From Mannheimia pernigra (GTDB taxonomy: Bacteria > Pseudomonadota > Gammaproteobacteria > Enterobacterales > Pasteurellaceae), in contig NZ_CP055305.1 of the NCBI RefSeq assembly GCF_013377995.1, positions 496,001 to 560,000 on the forward strand: a DNA stretch of 64,000 bases. Direction: 5' to 3'. A program made the position numbers and the translations under genes. Under the pieces are notes generated by a model, which saw only the letters and a list, made by a program, of their open reading frames with translations, was not told where the DNA came from and did no database searches. This document shows positions 54,319 to 63,116 of this stretch, in pieces; within the stretch, counting starts at the first letter, position 1, and each line of letters opens with the position of its first letter.

Positions 54319-55323
54319 ATGACTATTCGAGTTTCTTACGATGACTTAAAAGCCCAATTTAAACGTGTTCTTCTTGCCCGTAATGTGCGTGAAGACATTG
54401 CAGAAGAGTGTGCTACTGTATTTGCCGATACGACTCAAGCAGGCGCATATTCACACGGTGTAAACCGTTTTCCTCGTTTTATCCAACAATTAGAAAATGG
54501 CGATATTGTGCCTGAAGCTGTGCCGACTAAAGTACTTTCTTTGGGCGCGATTGAACAGTGGGATGCTCATCAAGCAATTGGCAATTTAACTGCTAAAAAA
54601 ATGATGGATAGAGCGATGGAGCTTGCATCACAAAATGGTATTGGTGTCGTGGCTCTGCGTAACGCAAACCACTGGATGCGTGGCGGTTCTTACGGCTGGC
54701 AAGCAGCGGAGAAGGGCTATATTGGTATCTGCTGGACGAACGCTTTAGCTGTTATGCCACCTTGGGGTGCTAAAGAATGCCGTGTAGGGACTAACCCATT
54801 AATTATTGCGATCCCCACTACGCCAATCACAATGGTGGATATGTCTTGCTCAATGTACTCTTATGGTATGTTGGAAGTGCACCGCTTAGCAGGTCGTCAA
54901 ACCTTTGTGGACGCTGGTTTTGATGACGAAGGTAACCCAACTCGTGATCCTGCAACTGTTGAGAAAAACCGCCGCTTAATGCCTATGGGATTTTGGAAAG
55001 GTTCGGGCTTATCTATCGTATTAGATATGATTGCAACATTACTTTCTAATGGCGAATCCACTGCTGCGGTAACTGAAGATAAAGATGATGAATATTGCGT
55101 CTCGCAAGTGTATATCGCGATTGAAGTAGATCGCTTAATTGATGGCAAAACTAAAGACGAAAAACTTAATCGTATTATGGATTACGTCCGCACTGCGGAG
55201 CGAGCAGATCCAGATGTGGCTGTTCGTTTACCAGGACACGAATTTACCCAAATTCTTGCCGATAACAAGGAAAATGGCATTCCTGTTGATGATAGCGTTT
55301 GGGAGAGATTACAAGCCTTATAA
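54319..55323 (+). CDS. yiaK: 2,3-diketo-L-gulonate reductase
   Basis: 334-residue NADH-dependent enzyme of the malate/L-lactate dehydrogenase (Ldh_2) family, close to E. coli YiaK (DlgD). It makes 3-keto-L-gulonate. Motifs: SHGVNRFPRF near residues 45-54, NANHWMRGGSYGWQA (nicotinamide side), and PMGFWKGSGLSIVLDM. First large gene of an operon with yiaL and the TRAP genes yiaMNO; later yia genes (lyxK, sgbH/U/E) do not follow here. Confidence 0.93.
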   Translation: MTIRVSYDDLKAQFKRVLLARNVREDIAEECATVFADTTQAGAYSHGVNRFPRFIQQLENGDIVPEAVPTKVLSLGAIEQWDAHQAIGNLTAKKMMDRAMELASQNGIGVVALRNANHWMRGGSYGWQAAEKGYIGICWTNALAVMPPWGAKECRVGTNPLIIAIPTTPITMVDMSCSMYSYGMLEVHRLAGRQTFVDAGFDDEGNPTRDPATVEKNRRLMPMGFWKGSGLSIVLDMIATLLSNGESTAAVTEDKDDEYCVSQVYIAIEVDRLIDGKTKDEKLNRIMDYVRTAERADPDVAVRLPGHEFTQILADNKENGIPVDDSVWERLQAL

Positions 55324-55327
55324 TTTC

Positions 55328-55356
55328 TGATAGCACCAGCGTGAACGTTGGTGCTA
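55328..55356. repeat. REP-like palindrome between yiaK and yiaL
   Basis: TAGCACCAGCGT-GAACGTTGGTGCTA, an imperfect palindrome similar in core to the REP copies at 35.5 kb (CAAGCGTGGACGCTTG). It may be a diverged member of the same repeat family. Confidence 0.5.
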
Positions 55357-55415
55357 AACACGAAGCAATACAAGCGGTTCAATTTCTCTAAATTTTTGCA
55401 AAAACGGAGCAAAAA

Positions 55416-55877
55416 ATGTATTTCGGTCATATTTCAAATTACAACCCAGTTCAGTATCCGAAAGCGATTCAATTGGCATTGGATTATCTGAAAAATACCG
55501 ATTTTGATGCGATGGAGGCAGGCGTTTACGAGCTAAAAGGGCGTCAAATTTATGTGCAGGTGTTAGATTTAGACACTAAAGAAAAATCAGCTTATCAACC
55601 TGAAGTGCATCAACATTATTTAGATGTGCAGTATCTGCATAAAGGCGTAGAGTTGATGGCAGCGGCGATTGATTTAGGTAATAATCCAGTGGCTAAGGAA
55701 TACGACGTAGAACGTGATATAAAATTCTACTCCGCCGTACAAAATGAAAATGAATTCCGCTGCAAGCCAGGTAATTTTGCCATATTTTTCCCTGAGGATA
55801 CGCACCGCACCGCTATTTTTGCAGGCGAGGCTCAAATCCGCAAAGTTGTGGTTAAAATTGCGATTAGTGAACTCTAG
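55416..55877 (+). CDS. yiaL: YhcH/YiaL family cupin-like protein
   Basis: 153 residues of the YhcH/YjgK/YiaL (DUF386) beta-barrel family. Motifs VYELKGRQIYVQV, EVHQHYLDVQYLHKGVE and FPEDTHRTAI contain the conserved metal-binding His residues. Family proteins are linked to sugar-acid and sialic-acid catabolism, with suggested anomerase or related roles. In the same position in the E. coli yia operon. Confidence 0.92.
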   Translation: MYFGHISNYNPVQYPKAIQLALDYLKNTDFDAMEAGVYELKGRQIYVQVLDLDTKEKSAYQPEVHQHYLDVQYLHKGVELMAAAIDLGNNPVAKEYDVERDIKFYSAVQNENEFRCKPGNFAIFFPEDTHRTAIFAGEAQIRKVVVKIAISEL

Positions 55878-55885
55878 GAGTCTTT

Positions 55886-56368
55886 ATGAAATCCTTTGCT
55901 CAATTAGTTGGAAAAGTGCTAGAGGCATTTGTGGTGATTATTTTATCTGCAATGTCGATTCTGGTTTTCCTTAACGTTGTGTTACGTTACGGTTTTAATA
56001 GCAGTATTAATATCACTGAAGAAATTTCTCGTTTTATGTTTGTGTGGCTGGCATTTTTAGGTGCAGTATTAGCCTTTAGTCATAATCAGCATGTAAGTGT
56101 CACGATGCTGACCGAAAAGCTCCCCCCTGTTGCGAGAAAAATATTAAGTATTTTTACCGATCTGGCCATGCTATTTTGCTGCTATTTAATCGTAGATGGT
56201 AGTTGGATTCAATTTCAGTTAAATATTAATAATCTTGCCCCTATTTCAGGCTTACCCCAAGGCATTACTTTCCTTGCTAGCACAATTGCTGGTGTGTTAA
56301 TCGGGATCTTAATTCTTGCGCGTGTTGTAGCAACCATAAGTGTACTTGCAAGAGGAGAAAGTCAATGA
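55886..56368 (+). CDS. yiaM: TRAP transporter small permease (DctQ)
   Basis: 160-residue protein with four membrane helices and the DctQ segment NITEEISRFMFVWLAFLGAVLAF. With YiaN and YiaO it imports 2,3-diketo-L-gulonate in E. coli. Overlaps yiaN by four bases (ATGA). Confidence 0.92.
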   Translation: MKSFAQLVGKVLEAFVVIILSAMSILVFLNVVLRYGFNSSINITEEISRFMFVWLAFLGAVLAFSHNQHVSVTMLTEKLPPVARKILSIFTDLAMLFCCYLIVDGSWIQFQLNINNLAPISGLPQGITFLASTIAGVLIGILILARVVATISVLARGESQ

Positions 56369-57642
56369 CTGTCGTAATTTTCCTTTCTGTGTTACTCGGC
56401 TCAATTTTACTAGGCATTCCAGTTGCTTTCTCACTACTTGTTTGTGGTATAGCATTAATGGTGCATTTAGATTTATTCGATGCTCAAATTCTTGCTCAGC
56501 AAATTGTAAGTGGTGCAGATAGCTTCTCGTTAATGGCGATTCCGTTTTTCATTCTTGCAGGTGAAGTGATGAATGAGGGCGGGTTATCCAAACGTATTAT
56601 TGATTTGCCGATGAAATTGGTCGGTCATAAGCGTGGTGGCTTAGGTTTTGTAGCAATTCTTGCTGCTATGATTATGGCGAGCCTTTCAGGTTCAGCTGTT
56701 GCTGACACCGCAGCAGTTGCGGCAATGCTGTTGCCAATGATGAAAACCACAGGTTATCCGCTGGATAAATCTGCAGGCTTGATTGGTACGGCAGGAATCA
56801 TTGCTCCAATCATTCCACCAAGCATTCCGTTTATTGTCTTTGGTGTAGCAAGTGGTGTGTCTATTACTAAATTATTCCTAGCAGGCATTTTTCCTGGCAT
56901 TATGATGGGTATTTGCTTAGCGATGTTATGGTGGTGGCAAGCAAAACGCTTAGACTTAATGACTTTCTCTAAAGCAACAAAAGAAGAACTTTGTATCTCA
57001 TTTAAAAACAGTATTTGGGCGTTATTGTTACCCGTTATTATTATCGGCGGATTCCGCTCAGGGATGTTCACCCCAACAGAAGCCGGGGCTGTCGCCACAT
57101 TCTATGCGTTAGTTGTTTCACTTTTCGTGTACCGTGAACTTAAATTTAAAGATTTATACAAAGTCATATTAGCCGCGGCGAAAACGACAGCTGTGGTAAT
57201 GTTCTTGGTTGCTGCAGCGAATGTAACGGGTTGGTTAATTACGATTGCCGAATTGCCAATGATGCTCACAGAACTTTTAGAGCCATTAATCGAAAGCCCA
57301 ACCACATTATTATTAGTGATTATGCTCTCAGTATTTATTATCGGAATGGTGATGGACTTAACGCCAACGGTATTAATTTTAACCCCTGTACTAATGCCCT
57401 TAGTGCAAGAAGCTGGAATTGATCCAGTATATTTCGGTGTGTTATTTATTTTAAACACCTCAATTGGCTTAATTACGCCACCCGTTGGTAATGTATTAAA
57501 CGTGATTACCGGTGTATCAAAATTACCGTTTGACCAAGCAGCCAAAGGAATACTCCCTTATATGATAATGATGGTTGCCTTGTTATTACTCTTTGTATTC
57601 TTCCCGTCGCTGATTTTAGTGCCGTTAAGCTGGATGCAGTAA
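56365..57642 (+). CDS. yiaN: TRAP transporter large permease (DctM)
   Basis: 425-residue membrane protein with about 12 helices. Family motifs SLMAIPFFILAGEVMN, LSGSAVADTAAVAAMLLP, IAPIIPPSIPFIVFG and GLITPPVGNVLNV. Start overlaps the yiaM stop, showing coupled translation. Confidence 0.94.
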   Translation: MTVVIFLSVLLGSILLGIPVAFSLLVCGIALMVHLDLFDAQILAQQIVSGADSFSLMAIPFFILAGEVMNEGGLSKRIIDLPMKLVGHKRGGLGFVAILAAMIMASLSGSAVADTAAVAAMLLPMMKTTGYPLDKSAGLIGTAGIIAPIIPPSIPFIVFGVASGVSITKLFLAGIFPGIMMGICLAMLWWWQAKRLDLMTFSKATKEELCISFKNSIWALLLPVIIIGGFRSGMFTPTEAGAVATFYALVVSLFVYRELKFKDLYKVILAAAKTTAVVMFLVAAANVTGWLITIAELPMMLTELLEPLIESPTTLLLVIMLSVFIIGMVMDLTPTVLILTPVLMPLVQEAGIDPVYFGVLFILNTSIGLITPPVGNVLNVITGVSKLPFDQAAKGILPYMIMMVALLLLFVFFPSLILVPLSWMQ

Positions 57643-57657
57643 TGAATTTTTACCCCA

Positions 57658-57704
57658 ACAAGCGGTGACAAATTGTAAAAAATTTGCAAAAAACGACCGC
57701 TTGT
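57658..57704. repeat. Inverted pair of DNA uptake signals between yiaN and yiaO
   Basis: ACAAGCGGTG (57658-57667) and GACCGCTTGT (57695-57704). Confidence 0.75.
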
Positions 57705-57735
57705 AAACCATAATGTTAAATCACAGGAGAACCCT

Positions 57736-58722
57736 ATGAAATTATTTAATTTAAAAACTTTAGCAGCATTAGTGGCAGGCATTGCAGTGATGAGCTCTTC
57801 AGCAATTGCTGATGTGTCTCTTCGTTTTGGTTATGAAGCGCCTCGTTCAGACAGTCAACATATTGCAGCAAAAAAATTTAATGAGTTGTTAAACGAAAAA
57901 ACTAAAGGCGAAATCAAATTAAAACTTTTCCCAGACAGCACTTTAGGCAATGCACAAACGATGATCAGTGGAGTGCGTGGTGGTACGATCGACATCGAAA
58001 TGTCTGGCTCACCCAATTTCACTGGTCTTGAGCCAAAATTAAATGTGATTGATATTCCATTTATCTTCAAAGATCGTGAACACGTTTACAAAGTATTGGA
58101 CGGCGAAATTGGTCAAGGTTTATTAAAAGATTTAGAATCCCAAGGCTTAAAAGGCTTAGCGTTCTGGGACGTCGGATTCCGTGCATTCTCAAACTCTAAA
58201 CATTCAGTCACTAAACCTGAAGATATTAAAGGCTTAAAAGTACGTACAAATCAAAATCCGATGTATATTCAAGCGTTTAACTTATTGGGCAGTAACCCAG
58301 TGCCAATGCCACTTTCTGAGCTTTACACTGCGTTAGAAACTCGTGCGGTAGATGCACAAGAGCATCCAATTGGTATCTTCTGGTCGGCTAAATTATTTGA
58401 AGTACAAAAACACTTGAGCTTAACTAATCATGGCTATACACCGTTAATCGTGGTGATGAACAAAGCAAAATTTGACAGCTTAAGCCCAGACCTTCAAAAG
58501 GCATTATTAGATGCAGCAAAAGAAGCAGGCCAATTCCAACGTGATTTAAATGTGAAAAATGAAAAAGAGATCATCGAAAAATTACGTAAACAAGGTATTG
58601 AGGTCATTGAACAAATAGACAACGCACCATTTAAAGCGGTTATTGAAGCCGATGTTCGTAAATCATTTATCGAAAAACACGGTGATGAATTATTGAAAAA
58701 AGTAGATGCGTTAGCGAACTAA
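57736..58722 (+). CDS. yiaO: TRAP transporter solute-binding protein (DctP)
   Basis: 328-residue periplasmic receptor. Signal peptide cleaved near AIA (residue 25), then LRFGYEAPRSDSQHIAAKKF, and the DctP signature region GLKVRTNQNPMYIQAFNLLGSNPVPMP-like with the substrate Arg. Binds 2,3-diketo-L-gulonate in E. coli. Last gene of the operon, followed by an inverted repeat and a decayed copy of itself. Confidence 0.93.
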   Translation: MKLFNLKTLAALVAGIAVMSSSAIADVSLRFGYEAPRSDSQHIAAKKFNELLNEKTKGEIKLKLFPDSTLGNAQTMISGVRGGTIDIEMSGSPNFTGLEPKLNVIDIPFIFKDREHVYKVLDGEIGQGLLKDLESQGLKGLAFWDVGFRAFSNSKHSVTKPEDIKGLKVRTNQNPMYIQAFNLLGSNPVPMPLSELYTALETRAVDAQEHPIGIFWSAKLFEVQKHLSLTNHGYTPLIVVMNKAKFDSLSPDLQKALLDAAKEAGQFQRDLNVKNEKEIIEKLRKQGIEVIEQIDNAPFKAVIEADVRKSFIEKHGDELLKKVDALAN

Positions 58723-58746
58723 TTTGACTTAATTTAATAAGTCTAA

Positions 58747-58769
58747 AACTCCCTCCAGCGGAGGGAGTT
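58747..58769 (+). terminator. Hairpin after yiaO
   Basis: AACTCCCTC (58747-58755) and GAGGGAGTT (58761-58769) form a perfect 9-bp stem, but only a weak T-run (GTTGTTG) follows. Confidence 0.55.
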
Positions 58770-58804
58770 GTTGTATAGACTCTACATCTTTGTAGGAGAA
58801 AACA

Positions 58805-58963
58805 ATGAAATTTTTTAACCCAACCGCACAAGCTGAAACTACTTTCCATTTTGCTTATGAAAGCCCTCGCTCCGATATTCAGCATATTGCAGCGAAAAAA
58901 TGTCATAATTTACTGAAAGAAAAACCTAAATACCACCCCATTCAAAGAGATAGTATTGGCTGA
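58805..58963 (+). pseudogene. Truncated second DctP-type binding-protein gene
   Basis: An AGGAG site and ATG begin a 52-codon frame whose residues 12-36 (TTFHFAYESPRSDIQHIAAK) repeat the start of mature YiaO (VSLRFGYEAPRSDSQHIAAK). The hydrophobic signal core is missing and the frame ends soon after. It is the head of a lost or duplicated TRAP receptor gene. Confidence 0.75.
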
Positions 58964-59113
58964 AATTCACAAGCATTTGTTGAGAAACAGCGAACATTCC
59001 CTGTTCACTAAAGAGGGATAAAATTAAGCGAATAAATAGTTCGTTTGGTTTGAAAATACAAGCGGTCATAATTCGCGAAGAATTTACAAACAACTTCCTC
59101 ATAAGGAGGAGAA

Positions 59114-60622
59114 ATGACACAGCCAATATTGAGTATGCATCACATCATTAAACGCTTCGGTAGCCATACTGCGGTGAATGATGTCAGCCTTGATATTCAT
59201 TCAGGCGAAATTGTTGCATTATTAGGGGAAAACGGTGCGGGTAAATCCACACTGATTAAGATTCTTGCAGGTATTTACCATTGTGATGAAGGCGAGATCT
59301 TATTCCACAACCAAAAAATCCAATCAGCGAATGCGATTGAAAAAGGCAATAAAAAGCCGATTGCGTTTATTCACCAAGATCTAGGTTTAATTGAATGGAT
59401 GACGATTGCGGAAAATATGGCTTTTGTAATGGGTTTTCCTCGCCGCTTTGGCTTAATTGACTGGGCAAAGGTGCGTGAGCAATCCCAAAAAGCCCTCGAT
59501 TTTGTTGGTATTAAACTTTCTGCAGATACCCGTGTTTTTGATTTGAGCCGTACTGAAAAAGCCTTACTTGCTATTGCCCGTGCGGTTGCAGTCAATGCTG
59601 AGATTCTAGTTTTAGATGAACCCACTGCCTCCCTTCCAGCTTCCGATGTAGAACATCTCTTTACTGTCCTTAACCGCTTGCGTGAGCAGGGTGTAGGAAT
59701 GATCTATGTTACTCATCGTTTAGATGAAGTAATTGCGATTTCTGACCGCATTTTAGTTATGCGTGATGGTTTCCCTGTTGCTGAAGGACAAACCAAACTT
59801 TATGATGTGAAAGGTTTGGTGAAAGCGATTGTGGGAGAGGAGAGCCGTGGCAGACAACGAGTAGCTCTACCAACGGATATGCCAGAAATTCTTCATCTTG
59901 AAAAAGTTGTTGTTGGCGATACTGGCCCTGTAAACTTCCGCTTACATAAAGGCGAAATGATTGCTCTTGCAGGCTTGCGTGGTGCAGGGCAAGAGGAAAT
60001 TGGTCGATTACTGTTTGGCGAACGTACGCTTGATCAAGGTGTCATTCAGTTAGACAAGCGGCCATATTTTGCTAAAAATCCGCAAGATGCGATTGCCAAA
60101 GGTGTGGCTCTGGTTGCAGGCGACCGTACCCGTGAAAGCGTATTTATGTCAATGACAACGAGTGAAAACTTGTTTATCAATCCAGTACTAAGTGGACATT
60201 CTCCGCTCAAACGTTACTCTCGTCGCGAGGAGTGGGGGGAGAGTTGGTATAAATTCCAACTGTTCGATATTCGTCCGAAGAATCTGTTTATTGATGCGAG
60301 TGCTTTATCAGGCGGTAACCAGCAAAAAATCGTTCTTGCCCGTTGGATGCACTTAAATACTCCAATTCTGATTTTGGAAGATCCAACAGCAGGGGTGGAT
60401 GTGGGTGCAAGAGCTGAAATTTACGATTTACTCAATAAAGCATTGGCCGAAGGTGTTGCTATTATTGTGATTTCTACCGATTTTGAGGAAATCGCTCATT
60501 TATGTAACCGAGCGTTAGTTTTCAATCGCGGTGAAATTGCGGGCGAACTCCTTAATGAAGAAGTAACTTTTGCGAATTTATTGGCGTTAGCGTCGGATAG
60601 TAAATCTAAACAAGCGGTGTGA
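59114..60622 (+). CDS. Sugar ABC transporter ATP-binding protein (RbsA/XylG type)
   Basis: 502 residues with two nucleotide-binding domains in tandem. The first has Walker A GENGAGKST, the signature LSRTEKALLAIARA and Walker B ILVLDEPTA. The second has a degenerate Walker A (GLRGAGQEE, no Lys), signature ALSGGNQQK and LILEDPTAGVDVG, the usual asymmetry of CUT2 importers. AAGGAGG site before the start. Partner permease and receptor follow. The sugar is unknown. Confidence 0.93.
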   Translation: MTQPILSMHHIIKRFGSHTAVNDVSLDIHSGEIVALLGENGAGKSTLIKILAGIYHCDEGEILFHNQKIQSANAIEKGNKKPIAFIHQDLGLIEWMTIAENMAFVMGFPRRFGLIDWAKVREQSQKALDFVGIKLSADTRVFDLSRTEKALLAIARAVAVNAEILVLDEPTASLPASDVEHLFTVLNRLREQGVGMIYVTHRLDEVIAISDRILVMRDGFPVAEGQTKLYDVKGLVKAIVGEESRGRQRVALPTDMPEILHLEKVVVGDTGPVNFRLHKGEMIALAGLRGAGQEEIGRLLFGERTLDQGVIQLDKRPYFAKNPQDAIAKGVALVAGDRTRESVFMSMTTSENLFINPVLSGHSPLKRYSRREEWGESWYKFQLFDIRPKNLFIDASALSGGNQQKIVLARWMHLNTPILILEDPTAGVDVGARAEIYDLLNKALAEGVAIIVISTDFEEIAHLCNRALVFNRGEIAGELLNEEVTFANLLALASDSKSKQAV

Positions 60623-60657
60623 TTTTGCAAAAAATCTACCTATTTTAACCGCTTGTA
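60611..60657. repeat. Inverted pair of DNA uptake signals
   Basis: CAAGCGGT (60611-60618, inside the ATPase stop region) and ACCGCTTGT (60649-60657). Confidence 0.7.
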
Positions 60658-60723
60658 GGGAGTGGGTCCTGTGCTCACTCGTCAAATCATCTGAGTATCG
60701 GGCGGGCACAGGACCTACCCTAC
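60655..60723. repeat. Intergenic inverted repeat within the ABC operon
   Basis: GTAGGG (60655-60660) and GGTCCTGTGC (60665-60674) pair with GCACAGGACC (60706-60715) and CCCTAC (60718-60723). A long imperfect stem that may limit transcription or stabilise the mRNA between ATPase and permease genes. Confidence 0.55.
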
Positions 60724-60746
60724 GAAAAAATTTATAGGGAGTTTAT

Positions 60747-61793
60747 ATGGCTCAAACAAACATCAAATCAACAGCGTTAGAACAACCCGTTTCTATCGCT
60801 CGTGATGGCTTTATGGCGTGGTTTTCACAAATGTCCACTCGTTATGGTTTATTAGGTCTTTGTATCCTATTAGTGATTGTTTTCTCACTTACTACAGATT
60901 CTTTTGCCTCAATGCTGACACTCAATGCAATTTTAGAAAGTAAATCGAAAATTGCACTTTTAGCTTTAGCAGCAACGACTACGATGATTGTTGGTAAAAT
61001 TGACCTAAATGTTGGTTTTGGTATTGTGTTATGGCACATTTTAGTTATTACCTTGCAAGTACAATATGGCTTCTCTTGGTATATGGCAATTCTTGTCGTC
61101 TTGGTCATCGCTGCTCTTTATGGATTGCTAAATGGAATTTTAGTTGCTTTGGCAGATATTGACAGCTTTGTCGCAACGCTTGGTTCAGGTACGGTGCTTT
61201 ATGCAGTTGCATTGTGGCACTCAGGCGGGCGTCAAATTGTGGGTGATTTACCAGATGAATTTATCGCACTCAATAGTACGGAGTTTTTCGGTATTCCCAT
61301 TTCAGCATTTTATGTATTAGCGGTTGCGATTGCATTATGGTTAGTCACCGAGCACACCCCAACTGGTCGTGCAATGTATGCAGTAGGAGCAAACCCAGCC
61401 GCTGCTCGTTTAAACGGAATCAATATTAAAAAATACACTATCGTACCGTTTGTGGTTTCAAGTGTCATTACTGCTTTCACTGGTGTACTTATTTCTGCCC
61501 AACAAGGTGTAGGGCAGGCAAGTGTAGGTATGGACTACTTACTTCCAGCATTAGTAGGTGCATTTTTAGGAAGTACCACTATCCGTCCAGGACGTATTAA
61601 TGTGTGGGGAACGGTAGTAGGTATTGCAATTCTTGCTATCGGTATTTCTGGTATTCAACAATTCGGTGGAGCCTTCTGGGTTGAGCCGCTATTTAATGGT
61701 GCAACATTGTTGCTTTCTATCACAATCGCAGGCTATGCTCAACGCAAACGCTTGTTAAATCAAAAAGCTGTACAGAAAAAATCAACCAACTAA
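60747..61793 (+). CDS. Sugar ABC transporter permease (RbsC type)
   Basis: 348-residue inner-membrane protein with about ten helices. RbsC/XylH-family motifs include GLLNGILVALADIDSFVATLGS, TPTGRAMYAVGANPAAARLNGI and ALVGAFLGSTTIRPGR. Works with the upstream ATPase and downstream binding protein. Confidence 0.92.
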   Translation: MAQTNIKSTALEQPVSIARDGFMAWFSQMSTRYGLLGLCILLVIVFSLTTDSFASMLTLNAILESKSKIALLALAATTTMIVGKIDLNVGFGIVLWHILVITLQVQYGFSWYMAILVVLVIAALYGLLNGILVALADIDSFVATLGSGTVLYAVALWHSGGRQIVGDLPDEFIALNSTEFFGIPISAFYVLAVAIALWLVTEHTPTGRAMYAVGANPAAARLNGINIKKYTIVPFVVSSVITAFTGVLISAQQGVGQASVGMDYLLPALVGAFLGSTTIRPGRINVWGTVVGIAILAIGISGIQQFGGAFWVEPLFNGATLLLSITIAGYAQRKRLLNQKAVQKKSTN

Positions 61794-61811
61794 CCCTAAG
61801 AGGATTTGATT

Positions 61812-62921
61812 ATGAAACGCACATTTCGTACAACCTTAACCGTACTTGCAACTTTAACCACAGTTGCATTTGGTCGTAACGCTTTTGCGAATGAGGATCC
61901 ATTCGTACAAGAAGCAAAACAACTTGTCGCAGCTGCTACGGCAAAACAAGAAAAATGGGACGGCCCAAAAACAGGCCCACAATTACAAAAAGACAAAACA
62001 GTGATTTTTATCGCCTCAGATATGAAAAACGGTGGTGTACTTGGTGTGATTGATGGTATGAAAGAAGCGGTAGATGTAACTGGCTGGAAGTTAGATGTAT
62101 TAGACGGTGCAGGTACGGTAAACAACCAATTAGCAGCTCTTAACCAAGCGATTGCTCGTAAACCAGATGCGATTGTTATTGGCGGTTGGAATCCGAATGT
62201 GGCGAAAATTCCACTCCAGAAAGCAACTAAAAATAGCATTACACTTGTAGCGTGGCACGCAACGCCAGAGCCAGGTGCAATTGATAAATATGGCATTTTC
62301 TATAATGTCACCTCTGATTCTGATGAAATTGCTCGTCTATCAGCGATGCTGGCAGTGGCAGATTCTAACGGTAAAGCCAAAGCGATTATTTTAACCGACT
62401 CGCTTTACGAAATTGCACTTCGCAAAGCAAACGTGATGAAAGAAGTGATCGAAAAGTGTAAAGAGTGCAAGGTATTAGAATTTATTGATACACCGCTTGC
62501 AGACACTTCAAGCCGTATGCCTAACTTAACTTTCAACTTATTACAAAAATATGGTGATGATTTAGAGTACGCACTTTCGATTAATGACCTTTACTTTGAC
62601 TTTATGGCTCCTTCTTTACGTACCGCAGGTAAAAATAAACCATTAAGCATTTCAGCAGGTGATGGTTCTGTAACGGCTTATCAGCGTATTCGTAACGGAG
62701 ATAAACAGTTTGCAACTGTACCAGAGCCACTTAATTTACATGGTTGGCAGTTAGTTGATGAGCTAAATCGTGCTTTTGCGAATGAAAAAGCGTCAGGCTA
62801 TGTAACACCAGCTCATTTAGTAACCAAAGAGAATGTAGCTTATGATGGCGGTGTAAATAACCTTTACGATCCACAAAATGGTTATAAAGATGCTTATAAA
62901 GCGATCTGGGGCGTGAGGTAA
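61812..62921 (+). CDS. Sugar ABC transporter substrate-binding protein
   Basis: 369 residues. Signal peptide with cleavage near ANAFA or RNAFA (residue about 24), then a periplasmic-binding-protein type 1 fold (VIFIASDMKNGGVLGVIDGM, DAIVIGGWNPNVAKIPLQKA, TDSLYEIALRKANVM). The ATG at 61812 has AGAGGA seven bases upstream; a TTG two codons earlier is rejected. The ligand is not known; the adjacent lactonase hints at an aldose or a sugar acid. Confidence 0.92.
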   Translation: MKRTFRTTLTVLATLTTVAFGRNAFANEDPFVQEAKQLVAAATAKQEKWDGPKTGPQLQKDKTVIFIASDMKNGGVLGVIDGMKEAVDVTGWKLDVLDGAGTVNNQLAALNQAIARKPDAIVIGGWNPNVAKIPLQKATKNSITLVAWHATPEPGAIDKYGIFYNVTSDSDEIARLSAMLAVADSNGKAKAIILTDSLYEIALRKANVMKEVIEKCKECKVLEFIDTPLADTSSRMPNLTFNLLQKYGDDLEYALSINDLYFDFMAPSLRTAGKNKPLSISAGDGSVTAYQRIRNGDKQFATVPEPLNLHGWQLVDELNRAFANEKASGYVTPAHLVTKENVAYDGGVNNLYDPQNGYKDAYKAIWGVR

Positions 62922-62950
62922 AATGTAGGGGCGAATCAAATTCGCCCTTA

Positions 62951-62997
62951 ACAAGCGGTTGGATTTTGCAAAAATTCTGTAAAATGTGACCGCTTGT
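62951..62997. repeat. Inverted pair of DNA uptake signals
   Basis: ACAAGCGGTT (62951-62960) and GACCGCTTGT (62988-62997) after the binding-protein gene; an adjacent palindrome GGGCGAATcaaATTCGCCC lies at about 62932-62947. Confidence 0.75.
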
Positions 62998-63039
62998 AAT
63001 AAAAATAAAAAATGAAGTAATTTCTTCGCTTATGGCTAC

Positions 63040-63090
63040 TGCCAAATATCCCCTAACCCCTCGTAGCTCAAAGAGAGGGGAGATTTGGCA
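63040..63090. repeat. CCCCT/AGGGG-type inverted repeat before the lactonase gene
   Basis: Arms TGCCAAATATCCCCT (63040-63054) and AGGGGAGATTTGGCA (63076-63090), one mismatch. Resembles the CTCTCCC repeats near fucK. Confidence 0.6.
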
Positions 63091-63116
63091 GAATAGAAAC
63101 ATAGCTGGTAATAAAA

